Below, piece after piece: positions 25,233 to 33,392 of a DNA stretch of 39,411 nucleotides. The notes beneath the pieces are model-generated. The model saw only the letters and a list, made by a program, of their open reading frames with translations. It made no database searches and had not been told where the DNA came from. Numbering within the stretch: position 1 is the first letter of the stretch; each line of letters starts with the position of its first letter. Source of the DNA: Halobacteriales archaeon QS_1_68_17 (GTDB lineage: Archaea; Halobacteriota; Halobacteria; Halobacteriales; Haloarculaceae); contig PXRG01000036.1 of assembly GCA_003021105.1 (NCBI GenBank), forward strand, positions 1 through 39,411, written 5' to 3'. The position numbers were made by a program, and so were the translations under genes.

Positions 25233-25733
25233 CGGACGTCAAAGACAACGAGAAGCAAATCCGAAGTCCGGGAATCGGTCGCCGTCGAGAGTTTGAGTCC
25301 GGGTAGCGATATCGTCGACAGCACGCAGGTGCACTCCAGCGACGATCCCACCCCCGAGGTAGAGATCAACGGGACGCTGACGGTCGAGAGCGACACACCC
25401 ACGACACGCGTGCGTGCGGTCAAGGTCGGAGCCGACGAAGTCGTCGAATCGTACGACCTCGCCCGAGGTGCGAGCGCCAAGGACTCGGAAGCCGCCGACC
25501 GCGAGACGGCGTCGGAGACCGCGACCCCCACGCCAGCGGGAGACAAGAGACAGAGACGAACTCGGCGGGAGCGGCGTCGCAGGTCGACGCTGGCGACGGC
25601 GACGACGGTAGTGGACAGGACAGTGGCGGAGCGGATAGTTCGGACGGTTCGGGTACCGGCTTCGGGATCGTAGCGGTCCCGGCCGCGCTCGCTCTGGTGG
25701 CATTCGGTCGAATGTTCACTGGGCGACAGTAAA
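25233..25733 (+). pseudogene. Remnant of a surface glycoprotein with degraded PGF-CTERM
   Basis: The frame from 25233 reads SDIVDSTQVHSSDDPTPEVE and INGTLTVESDTPTTRVRAVK, then a Thr/Pro linker (ETATPTPAGD) to about 25545. The continuation is one frame over: TETNSAGAASQVDAGDGDDG, SGTGFGIVAVPAALALVAFG, ending at TAA 25731-25733. The last part looks like a PGF-CTERM tail (Gly-Phe then hydrophobic helix then basic end), with PGF changed to TGF. No start, no signal peptide and at least one frameshift make it a relic. It lies just upstream of the S-layer gene on the same strand; loss by recombination between related genes is possible. Confidence 0.6.
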
Positions 25734-26043
25734 AGACCCTTACCCGACGTTTCGCCGACCGTTCGCCTGGGCCCGTTCCCCGTAACGTGACACTAATTCA
25801 CGCACCGGTCGCCGCCGCCGGAAGATCCGCTCTCCCGGCCTCTCGCGGCCGTTCGTCAGACGTGTGCACGACGCGGACCGTGGCGAACACACAAAACTTA
25901 TTACAGGAGGGAAACCAGTCGGAGATGCAACCCCTACCCATGGTGACAGCCGCGAGTACTCGGCGCGCCGGTTCGGCCGGTCGACGGGGGTCGCCCCCGT
26001 CCCGAGGGAAGTCGCTGTGACCAATGCGACAATCAGACAAACT
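25734..26043 (+). promoter_or_regulatory. Promoter and long leader of the S-layer glycoprotein gene, with hairpin
   Basis: 310 bp without a recognised gene. A TATA-like AAAACTTATTACAGG lies at 25894-25908. If transcription begins about 25 nt later, the leader is some 115 nt, unlike the leaderless genes around it. A leader of this order is, as I recall, described for S-layer genes of Haloferax. A strong hairpin, GACGGGGG-TCG-CCCCCGTC, lies at 25983-26001, 43 nt before the ATG. GTG 26017 is a possible alternative in-frame start. Confidence 0.5.
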
Positions 26044-28364
26044 ATGACAGACACAAGCGACAAACTCCGCGCGCTGTTCCTCTCGGCGCTGATGGTCCTG
26101 TCAGTGGTAGCACTGACCGTCAGCTTCGCGGGGACGGCCGCGGCACAAGACCGCACGTTCGGTGCAGGGAACACTGCGCCAGTGACGGTCTTCGACGGTG
26201 AATCGGTCGACATCAGCAACGTAGAGCAAACAGGTGGCGGTACCATCGGCTCCGGTACTGTCGGTCTCGAAGGCATCTCCGGTGATGCCGACGGGACGTT
26301 CGAGCAGGATGAGGGTAGCGACTTCGACTTCAGCGGAGTCGCCTCGGGCGGCTACGACTCTGACGGCGACGACAGCGCCGATATTTTCGTCGAAGACCCC
26401 GAGATCAGCTCGGTCACCCTGTACCGTGGCGTCGGGACGGGCGGTGCCGACATCACTGACGGCAGTATCCCGGCATCGACGACCGATATCACGGTCGAGA
26501 CTGAATACAACTTCGATCAGGCGAACGATCCCGTCGAGATCACGGTCACAGACGAGAATGGGGTCGGCGTCACGAATGAGCTCAATCCGAACGTGACTCA
26601 GATCACGAACGACGGCGGCCTCATTCAGCTGCAGAACGTCGACGCTCAGGACGCTGGCACCTACAACGTGACGATGGAGGGGTCGGACGAACTCGACTCC
26701 GCCAGCGACACCGTCTCGTTCACCATCCGTGACGAGGAGACGACCATCTCCCTCCAGAACACGGAGGTCACCAAGGGCGAAACCGTGACCGGTACGGTCG
26801 AGGGTACGCCCGGCGATACGGTCCACGTCCGCGTCGACCAGGACAACACAGAGTCCGGCACCGCGGCTTCGCAGGTGTTCCGTAACACCAGCGACGTCAC
26901 CTTCCCGAACATCTTCGACGACGGTAGCACGAGCCAGCACGTCGCCGTGTACGACCTCGGCGACAGCGGCTCGGCGCAGTTCCAGATCGACACGAGTCAG
27001 TTCGAGGGAGACAACACGGCAACTGCCGAAGTCGCCGTGGGCACCAACCCGAACGACGACGCTGACGCGGAGGTCGACCTCCGGGTCAACGAGCGGGGCA
27101 TCTCGATCGCCGATTCGCCCAGCGTGGTCCAGATCGGCGAGACGTTCACCATCAACGGGACGGCCCCCGAGAGCAACAACGTGAAGGCGTGGGTCAAGAT
27201 CGGCAGCCGGTACGAGCCGCTGTACGAGGACTCGCCCCAGAACGCGGGCAACCTCGCCGAGGACAGCGTCGACACCAACGACGAGTTCGAGATCGAAGTC
27301 GACTCGTCGGAAGTGATCAGCCTGGCCGACTCCTACCGGCTGGCCGTTACGGCCGACGCGGGCCAGGGTAGCACTGGCGCGATCACCACCACGCAGTACA
27401 ACAACGTCGACGTCAAGACGTCGTTCTCGGTCCGGACCGTGGAAGGCGACCTCACGGCACAGCTCTCCTCGTCCCGGATCGCGTCCGACGTTGGCGACGA
27501 AGTCACGCTGTCGGGCACCGCGCTCGGCCAGGGTGACGACGTCCGCCTCTACGTCGTCGGCCCGCGCGGCAACGTCCAGGACGCCAGCGGGGCCGGTATC
27601 GGCTCGGTCGGTGCCGCAGACACGGTCTCGATCGACGACAACCAGTTCGACGAGGACATCACCGCGTTCAACAACCGCGGAACCTACCAGATCATGATCG
27701 TCGGGCAGGGCCGTGACGGCGGCTACGCTGCCGACGGCAGCCGCTCGCTGACCAGCACGACCCAGCAGCAGGCACTGGAGATCCTCCGCGACGAGTACGA
27801 CGCGGCGGGCTCCGACGACCAGATGGTCGAGCTGTCGATCCAGGCCGAGAACGCGCAGCTCTCGATCGACGAACTCGGCACCAGCAACCAGGTGCCCCAG
27901 GACACCGTGACCGTCAGCGGCACCTCGAACCGCGAGGACGGTACGATCGTCTTCCTCGAGGTGCTCAACGAGAACGACGAGGTCATCGCGAGCAACGAGG
28001 CCGAGGTCAACGGTTCGACCAACACCTGGGAGACCGAGTTCGACATGTCGGAGGTCGAAACCGGCACGTACACGATGCGTGCTGACGACGACGAGGCCGC
28101 CGACAACGTCGAGTTCGAAGTCGTCGAGGAAGTCTCCACGCCGACGGAGACGCCCGAACCCGACACGGAGACGCCCGAACCCGACACGGAGACGCCCGAA
28201 CCCGACACGGAGACGCCCGAACCCGACACGGCGACACGGAGACGCCCGAACCCGACACGGAGACGGCAACTCCGACCGAGGGTAGCGGGCCCGGCTTCGG
28301 CGTCGTCGCCGCCGCACTCGCGCTGGTCGCTGCCGCGCTGCTCGCGCTCCGCCGCAGGGACTAA
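26044..28364 (+). pseudogene. csg: S-layer glycoprotein, frameshifted before its PGF-CTERM (8-bp duplication)
   Basis: The main cell-wall glycoprotein of haloarchaea. Sec signal: LRALFLSALMVLSVVALTVS ending AAA near residue 34. Beta-sandwich domains follow with NxS/T sites, then VFRNTSDVTF, KAWVKIGSRYEPLYED and GTYQIMIVGQGRDGGYAADG, matching Haloferax Csg in order. The C-terminus has an ETPEPDT repeat linker (four perfect 21-bp units from 28147, a fifth at 28239). An 8-bp tandem duplication at 28224-28239 shifts the frame between the fourth and fifth units. The other frame goes on with TPTEGSGPGFGVV, a hydrophobic helix and LALRRRD to TAA 28364. As written, the product ends in an Arg-rich tail (stop 28371, 775 aa) and lacks the ArtA-processed anchor. 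Confidence 0.85.
28147..28259. repeat. Five 21-bp ETPEPDT repeats with an 8-bp tandem duplication
   Basis: Units start at 28147, 28168, 28189, 28210 and 28239, each encoding ETPEPDT. Units four and five are 29 rather than 21 bp apart because CGACACGG occurs twice in a row (28224-28231 and 28232-28239). The extra copy accounts exactly for the frameshift in the S-layer gene. Confidence 0.9.
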
Positions 28365-28374
28365 GCACTGAACC

Positions 28375-28407
28375 ACCGGATCGCTCCGGTTAGCGGTTCC
28401 ATTTTTT
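28375..28407 (+). terminator. Hairpin plus T-run after the S-layer gene
   Basis: ACCGGA-TCGC-TCCGGT (28375-28390) is followed after 11 nt by TTTTTT (28402-28407). T-runs terminate archaeal transcription; the hairpin may stabilise the transcript end. Confidence 0.5.
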
Positions 28408-28470
28408 CGGGACGCAACGTCCGCCAGCGGCGGCGCTCTCGCGTCCGTGCGCGGCCGCCGGGGAAGACGA

Positions 28471-28483
28471 CAAAGCCTATACC
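28471..28483 (+). promoter_or_regulatory. Promoter (TATA) of artA
   Basis: CAAAGCCTATACC, 24-36 nt before ATG 28507, so artA likely has its own promoter separate from the S-layer gene. Confidence 0.55.
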
Positions 28484-28506
28484 GGGAGTCCCCGAACGTG
28501 ATACCG

Positions 28507-29508
28507 ATGCTAGACGCCGTCCTGGGGGCGCTCGCGTGGGTCCACCAGTGGTCTGACCCGCTGGCGTGGGTGACGCTTGCTGCGTTCGTCGCCGGCGCGG
28601 CGGTCGACCGCTTCGACCGCGAGCGGGCGCGGTATCTGACGGTCGGGGCGTGGGTGGCCTTCGGCGTCTTCTGGTTGTCACAGATCTACCACTTCGTGTT
28701 CGTCCAGAAGAGCATCGTCGAGGGGATCGGGACGCTCCTGGCGGTGCCGCTGTCGCTGTCGGTCGGTCTCCTGCTGGCGCGGGGCCGGGACTCGCTTTTC
28801 GTCCTCTCGCGTGCCGTGGCGATCATGGGGCTGGTGTTTCTCCCCTTCGAGGCGCTCGCGGTCTTCAGGCGGCCGCTGGTCGAGGCCGTCACCGACCAGA
28901 CGGCGTTTTTGATCTCGCTTCTGGGAATCGAGCCGACGGTCGTCGAGGGGATGACCTACACCACGCCGGACGGCCACGCCGTTCCGATCAACGACAAGAC
29001 CTACCCCTACGAGAGCACGTTCGCGTTCACGCCCGACGGGCATCCGGTGTTGTACACCATCAAGATCGCGTGCACGGGCGTGGGCAGCATGGCGATTTTC
29101 GCCGGCCTGATCGGTGCCGTCCGGGCACCGCTGTCCGGGAAACTCCGTGCGCTGGCAGTCTCCCTGCCGGTGATATACGCGCTGAACCTGGTCAGGAACG
29201 TCTTCATCTCGGTCAGCTTCGGGAAGCAGTACCTCCACGTGTTCCCGGAGACCGTGATGGGGCTGTTCGCCACCGACGACCCGTACATGGTGTCGTACTT
29301 CGTCGCGGACCGCATCCTGGCCCAGAGCCTCTCTGTGGTGGCACTGATCGGGATCACCTGGCTCGTCGTGCGGGAACTGCCGGCAGTGCTCCTGATCGTC
29401 GAGGACGTGCTCTACGTCGTCACCCGGACCGAGTACGATCTCGTGGATTCGCTCGGTCTCGACGCGGGCCGTCCGGTGCGAGCCGACGGCGAGGGGCCGG
29501 ATGCCTGA
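28507..29508 (+). CDS. artA: Archaeosortase A
   Basis: Membrane cysteine transpeptidase-like enzyme that cleaves proteins with a PGF-CTERM signal and couples them to a membrane lipid. 333 aa with about eight transmembrane helices. The catalytic triad can be placed: Cys189 in IACTGVGSMAIFAG, Arg230 in NLVRNVFISVSFGKQYLHVF, Arg269 in SYFVADRILAQ. The spacing (41 and 39 residues) equals that of Haloferax ArtA (Cys173, Arg214, Arg253, as I recall). The gene lies directly after the S-layer glycoprotein, its main known substrate. Its own TATA at 28471-28483 supports ATG 28507 and a leaderless transcript. It converges on the diphthine synthase gene. Confidence 0.92.
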   Translation: MLDAVLGALAWVHQWSDPLAWVTLAAFVAGAAVDRFDRERARYLTVGAWVAFGVFWLSQIYHFVFVQKSIVEGIGTLLAVPLSLSVGLLLARGRDSLFVLSRAVAIMGLVFLPFEALAVFRRPLVEAVTDQTAFLISLLGIEPTVVEGMTYTTPDGHAVPINDKTYPYESTFAFTPDGHPVLYTIKIACTGVGSMAIFAGLIGAVRAPLSGKLRALAVSLPVIYALNLVRNVFISVSFGKQYLHVFPETVMGLFATDDPYMVSYFVADRILAQSLSVVALIGITWLVVRELPAVLLIVEDVLYVVTRTEYDLVDSLGLDAGRPVRADGEGPDA

Positions 29509-29514
29509 AGCTCG

Positions 29515-29584
29515 GTTCTCAGTGCTCAGTGCTCAGTTCTCGGTTCTCAGTTCTCGATTCTCGATTCTCGATTCTCAGTTCTCG
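29515..29584. repeat. Ten tandem copies of a 7-bp RTTCTCR-type repeat
   Basis: Units GTTCTCA, GTGCTCA, GTTCTCG and ATTCTCG alternate, ten in a row (70 bp), with AAGCTCG before as a possible eleventh degenerate unit. The array starts six nt after the artA stop and runs over the last codons and stop of the convergent dph5 gene (stop at 29575-29577). Confidence 0.85.
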
Positions 29585-30345
29585 ACCGTTGTGCGGGGCG
29601 CGCCCCCGAGTTCCACGAGCGCGTCGGCCTCCAGCGGATGCGGGGCCGCCGGCAGGACGAGCAGGTGGAGCGGGGGCCCGAACTCGCGGTCGGCCAGCGC
29701 GGAGAGCCGGTCGGCCGCGACCGTCGGGTCCTCGCTCCCGGCCTGCCCGACGACGACGCCCAGCGGGTCGTCGCACGGCTCCGCGAGTAGTCCGGCCGCG
29801 ACGTCGCCGGTCATGTAGCGCTCCTCGTCCTCGTCGACCGTGATGTCGAGGTAGACGAGCGTGTGGAGCCCGCGCTCGCGGTTTTCGGCGACCGTCTCGA
29901 CTACGCTGGCGGGGACACCACCGTGTGTCTCCTCGAACGGGAGCGTCGTGGCCTTCCCGAAGCGGTAGTTCTGGAGCCCGGTCAGCGAACTGGCAGCCGT
30001 CTGGGCGGTTGTCCCGTGGACCACGCGGGTGTCGATGTCCCGCTCGATCGCCCTGAGTCGCAGGTCGACGTGGGTCGTCGAGATCATCGCGTCGCCGGCC
30101 GTGAGGAAGGCGACGTTGTCCTCCCGCGCGGCGTCGAGTATCTCCCCCGGTCTTTGCTCGACGCCCCCGCGGTCTCGAACCTCCACGGTCACGTCGTGGT
30201 ACTCCTCGATCCGCTCGACGGTCGTCCCCGCGAGCCTGCTGGTGTAGAACTCGGCGAACACGCGGTCGGCCGAGCGGACGGCATCGCGGCCCGCGACCGT
30301 GATCGACCGCTCGTCGTACAGCCCGAGTCCGACGAAGGTGAGCAT
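29575..30345 (-). CDS. dph5: Diphthine synthase
   Basis: SAM-dependent methyltransferase that methylates the modified histidine of elongation factor 2 in diphthamide synthesis. 256 aa, tetrapyrrole-methylase-like fold: LTFVGLGLYDERSITVAGRD at the start, AFLTAGDAMISTTHVDLRLR (the GD-TTH signature), then HTLVYLDITVDEDEERYMTG. Complete and of usual length. A TATA-like CTTTTAATT about 23-31 nt upstream (30368-30376) fits a leaderless start at 30345. It is divergent from trm5. Confidence 0.92.
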   Translation of the reverse strand: MLTFVGLGLYDERSITVAGRDAVRSADRVFAEFYTSRLAGTTVERIEEYHDVTVEVRDRGGVEQRPGEILDAAREDNVAFLTAGDAMISTTHVDLRLRAIERDIDTRVVHGTTAQTAASSLTGLQNYRFGKATTLPFEETHGGVPASVVETVAENRERGLHTLVYLDITVDEDEERYMTGDVAAGLLAEPCDDPLGVVVGQAGSEDPTVAADRLSALADREFGPPLHLLVLPAAPHPLEADALVELGGAPRTTVEN

Positions 30346-30367
30346 ACCACCTCTCCGGCGGGCCCCG

Positions 30368-30397
30368 AATTAAAAGGCGCGAAGCGCCAGGCTTACC
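30368..30397. promoter_or_regulatory. Divergent promoter region between dph5 and trm5
   Basis: The 76-bp gap holds CTTTTAATT on the minus strand (30368-30376) for dph5 and GGCTTACC on the plus strand (30390-30397) for trm5, each about 25-30 nt from its start codon. A GGCGC-GAA-GCGCC hairpin lies between them. Confidence 0.5.
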
Positions 30398-30421
30398 GCC
30401 CTTCGCGGCCGAGGGCTCCCC

Positions 30422-31402
30422 GTGACGGTCCCCTGCGTACGGGTCGAGCGCGAGGTCGGCGAGCGGACCCGCCGCACGCTCGCGGAGCTGGACCTCATCG
30501 ACGACGGCCACGAGATCACCGTCGCGGACGGCTGGCTCTACATCCCGGTGACGGACCCCGGCGCCGTGCCGGCCGATTACGACGTGGTCTCACGGGACGT
30601 CCCCGCACGCGAGACGCAGACGATGCCGGGCGACCTGTTCGGGGAGCAGCCGAGCTACGAACGCCTCGGCGACATCGTCATCGTAGACGAGGACGACCCC
30701 GGGCGCGCGCGGGCACTGGCGGACGCGATTTTGGAGTCGGACCTGCCGGTCAAGACCGTCGTCAACCGGGCCTCGAAGGTGACCGGCACCGAACGCGTCC
30801 GCGAGTGGGAGGTGCTGGCCGGGAACGGCACGGAGACAGTCCACCGCGAGTACGGCTGCGAGTACGCCGTGGACATCGCGTCGGTTTACTTCTCGCCGCG
30901 GCTCGCCACCGAACGCCACCGCGTCGCCGAGCAGGTTCGCGCCGGCGAGCGGGCCTTCGACATGTTCGCCGGCGTGGGGCCGTTCGTGATCCCGTTTGCG
31001 AAACGCGGCACCGAGGTGGTCGGCGTCGACATCAACGAGACCGCGGTCGACTACCTCCGCGAGAACGCCCGCAGGAACGGCGTCGCCGACCGGGTCAGAG
31101 CCGTCGCCGGGGACGTCCGCGAGGTCGCCGCCGACTACCCCGACTGGGCCGACCGGATCGTGATGAACCTCCCGCACACGGCCGACGAGTTCCTCGACAC
31201 CGCGGTCTCGCTGGCCGGCGACGACTGCACGTTCCACTACTACGACATCCAGCACGAGGACGACCCGTTCGGCCCCGGCGAGACCGCGATCCGGGACGCC
31301 GCCGACTCCGCCTACGAGGTAGCCGTCGAGACCCGACGCACCGTCCGCTCCTACGCACCGCACGAACTGAACGTCTGTCTCGACGTCCGGCTGACGCGGT
31401 GA
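30422..31402 (+). CDS. trm5: tRNA (guanine-37-N1)-methyltransferase, Trm5 family
   Basis: Methylates G37 next to the anticodon using SAM, preventing frameshifts. 326 aa. A D1/D2-type N-terminal region is followed by the Rossmann methyltransferase: FDMFAGVGPFVIPFAKRGTE (SAM site), GVDINETAVDYLRENARRNG, then VMNLPHTADEFLDTAVSL, the NLPxx active-site loop of Trm5. The start is GTG 30422 with a TATA-like box 25-32 nt before it. The tRNA-Thr gene follows 44 nt downstream on the same strand; tRNA function links the two, but separate transcription is likely. Confidence 0.93.
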   Translation: MTVPCVRVEREVGERTRRTLAELDLIDDGHEITVADGWLYIPVTDPGAVPADYDVVSRDVPARETQTMPGDLFGEQPSYERLGDIVIVDEDDPGRARALADAILESDLPVKTVVNRASKVTGTERVREWEVLAGNGTETVHREYGCEYAVDIASVYFSPRLATERHRVAEQVRAGERAFDMFAGVGPFVIPFAKRGTEVVGVDINETAVDYLRENARRNGVADRVRAVAGDVREVAADYPDWADRIVMNLPHTADEFLDTAVSLAGDDCTFHYYDIQHEDDPFGPGETAIRDAADSAYEVAVETRRTVRSYAPHELNVCLDVRLTR

Positions 31403-31411
31403 GATTCGCAA

Positions 31412-31420
31412 CCCTTATTG
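31412..31420 (+). promoter_or_regulatory. Possible TATA box of tRNA-Thr
   Basis: CCCTTATTG centred about 30 nt before the tRNA 5' end; an alternative TATATTTA at 31432-31440 is too close. Confidence 0.35.
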
Positions 31421-31446
31421 CGGTTATCGGATGTATATTTAGGTGC

Positions 31447-31521
31447 GCCGGTGTAGCTCAGACTGGCTAGAGCGAATCCTTCGTAAGGATTAGGTCGAGG
31501 ATTCAAATTCCTCCACCGGCT
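31447..31521 (+). tRNA. tRNA-Thr (anticodon CGU)
   Basis: 75-nt cloverleaf. The acceptor stem pairs GCCGGTG with CACCGGC, with discriminator T at 31521. The anticodon arm is AATCC-TTCGTAA-GGATT, giving anticodon CGT, reading ACG. The T-arm is GAGGA-TTCAAAT-TCCTC; the D-arm pairs GCTC with GAGC. CCA is not encoded and no intron is present. Its 3' end lies 2 nt from the stop of a convergent lipoprotein gene. Confidence 0.95.
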
Positions 31522-31523
31522 TG

Positions 31524-32531
31524 TTACTCGTTCTCTTCGGGGATTTCGGCCGCCTCGTCGCGGAATTCGGTCGCGGCGTCGGCGAGTTCGGAAACCGGCG
31601 TCTGGAACGGATCAGTCTCGTAGCCGGAGAAGTCGGAACCCAGCGATTCGAGTTTCGAGACGACGTCGTCGAACGACGCCTCCGCCGTGGCGGCGGCCTC
31701 GGCCACGTCTCTGTTGCTCGCGTCGTCGTCGTCAGCAGTTTGGCGGGCATCCTGGAGGTCCGTCAGCGCCGACTGGAACGATTCGAGGGGCCCTTTGAGG
31801 GAGGCCATCACGCCGAGTTCGGCCTCGAACTGCGCGACCTTTTCCTCGTAGGTAGTCTCGTCGAGCGAGTCGAGCACCGCCGGATCGGTCGGTTTCGCGG
31901 CGTCCCGGAGGTCGTCGAGGTCGAGCAGCGCCTGTTTCCGCCTCGCGTCCATCGTCCTGATCGCGGTCGAGGCGGCGCTCCCGCCGGCGAGCGTTCGCCG
32001 CGCGCTGTCGAAGTTGTTGTACGCGACCTGGGTTTGCCGCTGGGTCCTGCTGGCGCGGGACAGGAACCGCCAGCAGCCGAACATCCGGTCGACGGTGCGT
32101 TGCTGGTCGTTGGTCACGACCCGGTCGCGCGCTTCGAGAGTGCGGGTTCGCGCCGGCGAGAGGGCGCTATCGACGCCCGCGGCGTCGTATTTCGAGGCCG
32201 CGGTCACGCCGGTCAGCGTCGACGCGCCGGCGTCGGCGAGGTACGTCTCGACGACCGTCTCCAAGGCGGTCCTCGCCGTCTCGATCCGGTCGGCCGCCGC
32301 TCTCACGGCTCGGCTCGGCGTTTCCGTGTCGGTTTCCGTCGCCGTGTCCGTCTCTGTCGGGGTGGGGGAATCAGTCGGCGTGGCCGACGTAGTCGGAGTG
32401 GCAGTCCCTGTCTCTGTCGCTGACGTCGGGGTCGGTGTCGATGTGGGGGATGGCGTCTCCTCGCCGTCCAGACCGGTGTTGCAACCGGCGAGAACACCGA
32501 GTAGGGAGACCATCAGGGCGCGACGCTCCAT
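31524..32531 (-). CDS. Lipoprotein with Ser/Thr-rich linker
   Basis: A 335-aa exported protein. ALMVSLLGVLAGCNTG gives a lipobox (LAGC) with Cys17; no twin arginine follows the classical Tat pattern, though ERR precedes the helix. Residues 25-75 are a Thr/Pro/Ser/Glu linker (SPTSTPTPTSATETGTATPT). The rest is mostly helical (TLEARDRVVTNDQQRTVDRM), resembling a helical bundle or coiled coil. Function is unknown. ATG 32531 is chosen because it puts the hydrophobic segment at the N-terminus; an ATG 15 nt upstream is possible. Confidence 0.7.
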   Translation of the reverse strand: MERRALMVSLLGVLAGCNTGLDGEETPSPTSTPTPTSATETGTATPTTSATPTDSPTPTETDTATETDTETPSRAVRAAADRIETARTALETVVETYLADAGASTLTGVTAASKYDAAGVDSALSPARTRTLEARDRVVTNDQQRTVDRMFGCWRFLSRASRTQRQTQVAYNNFDSARRTLAGGSAASTAIRTMDARRKQALLDLDDLRDAAKPTDPAVLDSLDETTYEEKVAQFEAELGVMASLKGPLESFQSALTDLQDARQTADDDDASNRDVAEAAATAEASFDDVVSKLESLGSDFSGYETDPFQTPVSELADAATEFRDEAAEIPEENE

Positions 32532-32745
32532 AATCGCATATCTGACCTTCTCGGGGAAGAAATCACCGGTCTGATAGCTGCGACGACCCGCTGGCCTACG
32601 CCCACAGCCAGGTGCGCGGGAGCGGTCGCTCGGACCCGTCGGGGAGACCGGCGGTCGACTCCCGCGACCGGGCCGACAGTAGCGGCCACTACCTCTCTGG
32701 TTTGGGTTCACGCTTAGGCCGCAGGCCCGCCAACTGGCGGACGGA

Positions 32746-32931
32746 ATGTCCGAGACACCCACCTACGACAACTGCGCGGTCTGCGGTGCCGACCTGGCGG
32801 ACGAGGCGACGACCGTCGGGGAGATCGAGGTCTGCGGGCCGGAGTGTGCGCGCGCGGCCTGGATCACCAAGGAACTGTACGACCTGGGAGAACGGATCGA
32901 TCGCCTCGCGGCGACCCTGGAGGACGGCTAG
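32746..32931 (+). CDS. Small CxxC zinc-ribbon-like protein
   Basis: 61 aa. CAVCGADL (residues 10-17) and VCGPECARAAW (29-39) give two Cys pairs that could bind one zinc. The C-terminal helix KELYDLGERIDRLAATLEDG is amphipathic. Such small zinc-ribbon proteins are frequent in haloarchaea and their roles are mostly unknown. The stop overlaps the end of the convergent membrane-protein gene by 4 nt. Confidence 0.7.
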   Translation: MSETPTYDNCAVCGADLADEATTVGEIEVCGPECARAAWITKELYDLGERIDRLAATLEDG

Positions 32932-33368
32932 ATCACGCCGCTCCAGATCGGCTCGATGATGAAAAACAGGCTGATGTAGGCCGCGTACAGCAACACGAGC
33001 ACGGACGCCGCGATGGCACTCTTGGGCCGCTCCAGGTCGACGTCCCGGCGGGCCTCGACCTTTCTGGCCTCGAACTCGAAGAAGTCACTCAGGAACATTG
33101 CCACCACGAGCACGGAGATGACGACGCCCGAGTGTTGGTGGAGCGTCGTGTAGTAGAACGACGCGAGGATGAGCAACACGTTCGAGGCGACGTGAGCGGG
33201 GTGTCGCGTGACGGCGTCGGCACCGTTCTGTGCGGCCTGCCTGACGTGGCTCCGGTGGGCGATTCCGCGGGTGACCAAGTTCGCGACCACCAGCACCAGC
33301 AGCACGTACTCCATCAAGTCCCCGAGAACGGCGTCCAGAGGCCCGAGTAGCGTCACGGACGGTAGCAT
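32928..33368 (-). CDS. Membrane protein with three to four helices, unknown
   Basis: A 146-aa haloarchaeal membrane protein. Helices: YVLLVLVVANLVTRGI (residues 21-36), HVASNVLLILASFYYTTL, GVVISVLVVAMFLSDFFEFE and ASVLVLLYAAYISLFFIIEP. Between the first two is a His/Arg-rich loop (HRSHVRQAAQNGADAVTRHP). No family with known function is recognised. It lies downstream of the NAD-kinase-like gene on the same strand, 24 nt away, so may be co-transcribed. Confidence 0.7.
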   Translation of the reverse strand: MLPSVTLLGPLDAVLGDLMEYVLLVLVVANLVTRGIAHRSHVRQAAQNGADAVTRHPAHVASNVLLILASFYYTTLHQHSGVVISVLVVAMFLSDFFEFEARKVEARRDVDLERPKSAIAASVLVLLYAAYISLFFIIEPIWSGVI

Positions 33369-33392
33369 ACTCGACGTTCCGCACCTGACCCA

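Noticed and set aside
28147..28259. Possible CRISPR array from the repeated 21-bp units
   Set aside because: Units are directly adjacent without spacers and encode ETPEPDT in frame; it is a protein linker repeat. No cas genes are present.
26101..28368. 755-codon minus-strand frame opposite the S-layer gene
   Set aside because: Shadow of the S-layer gene caused by strong third-position G+C bias.
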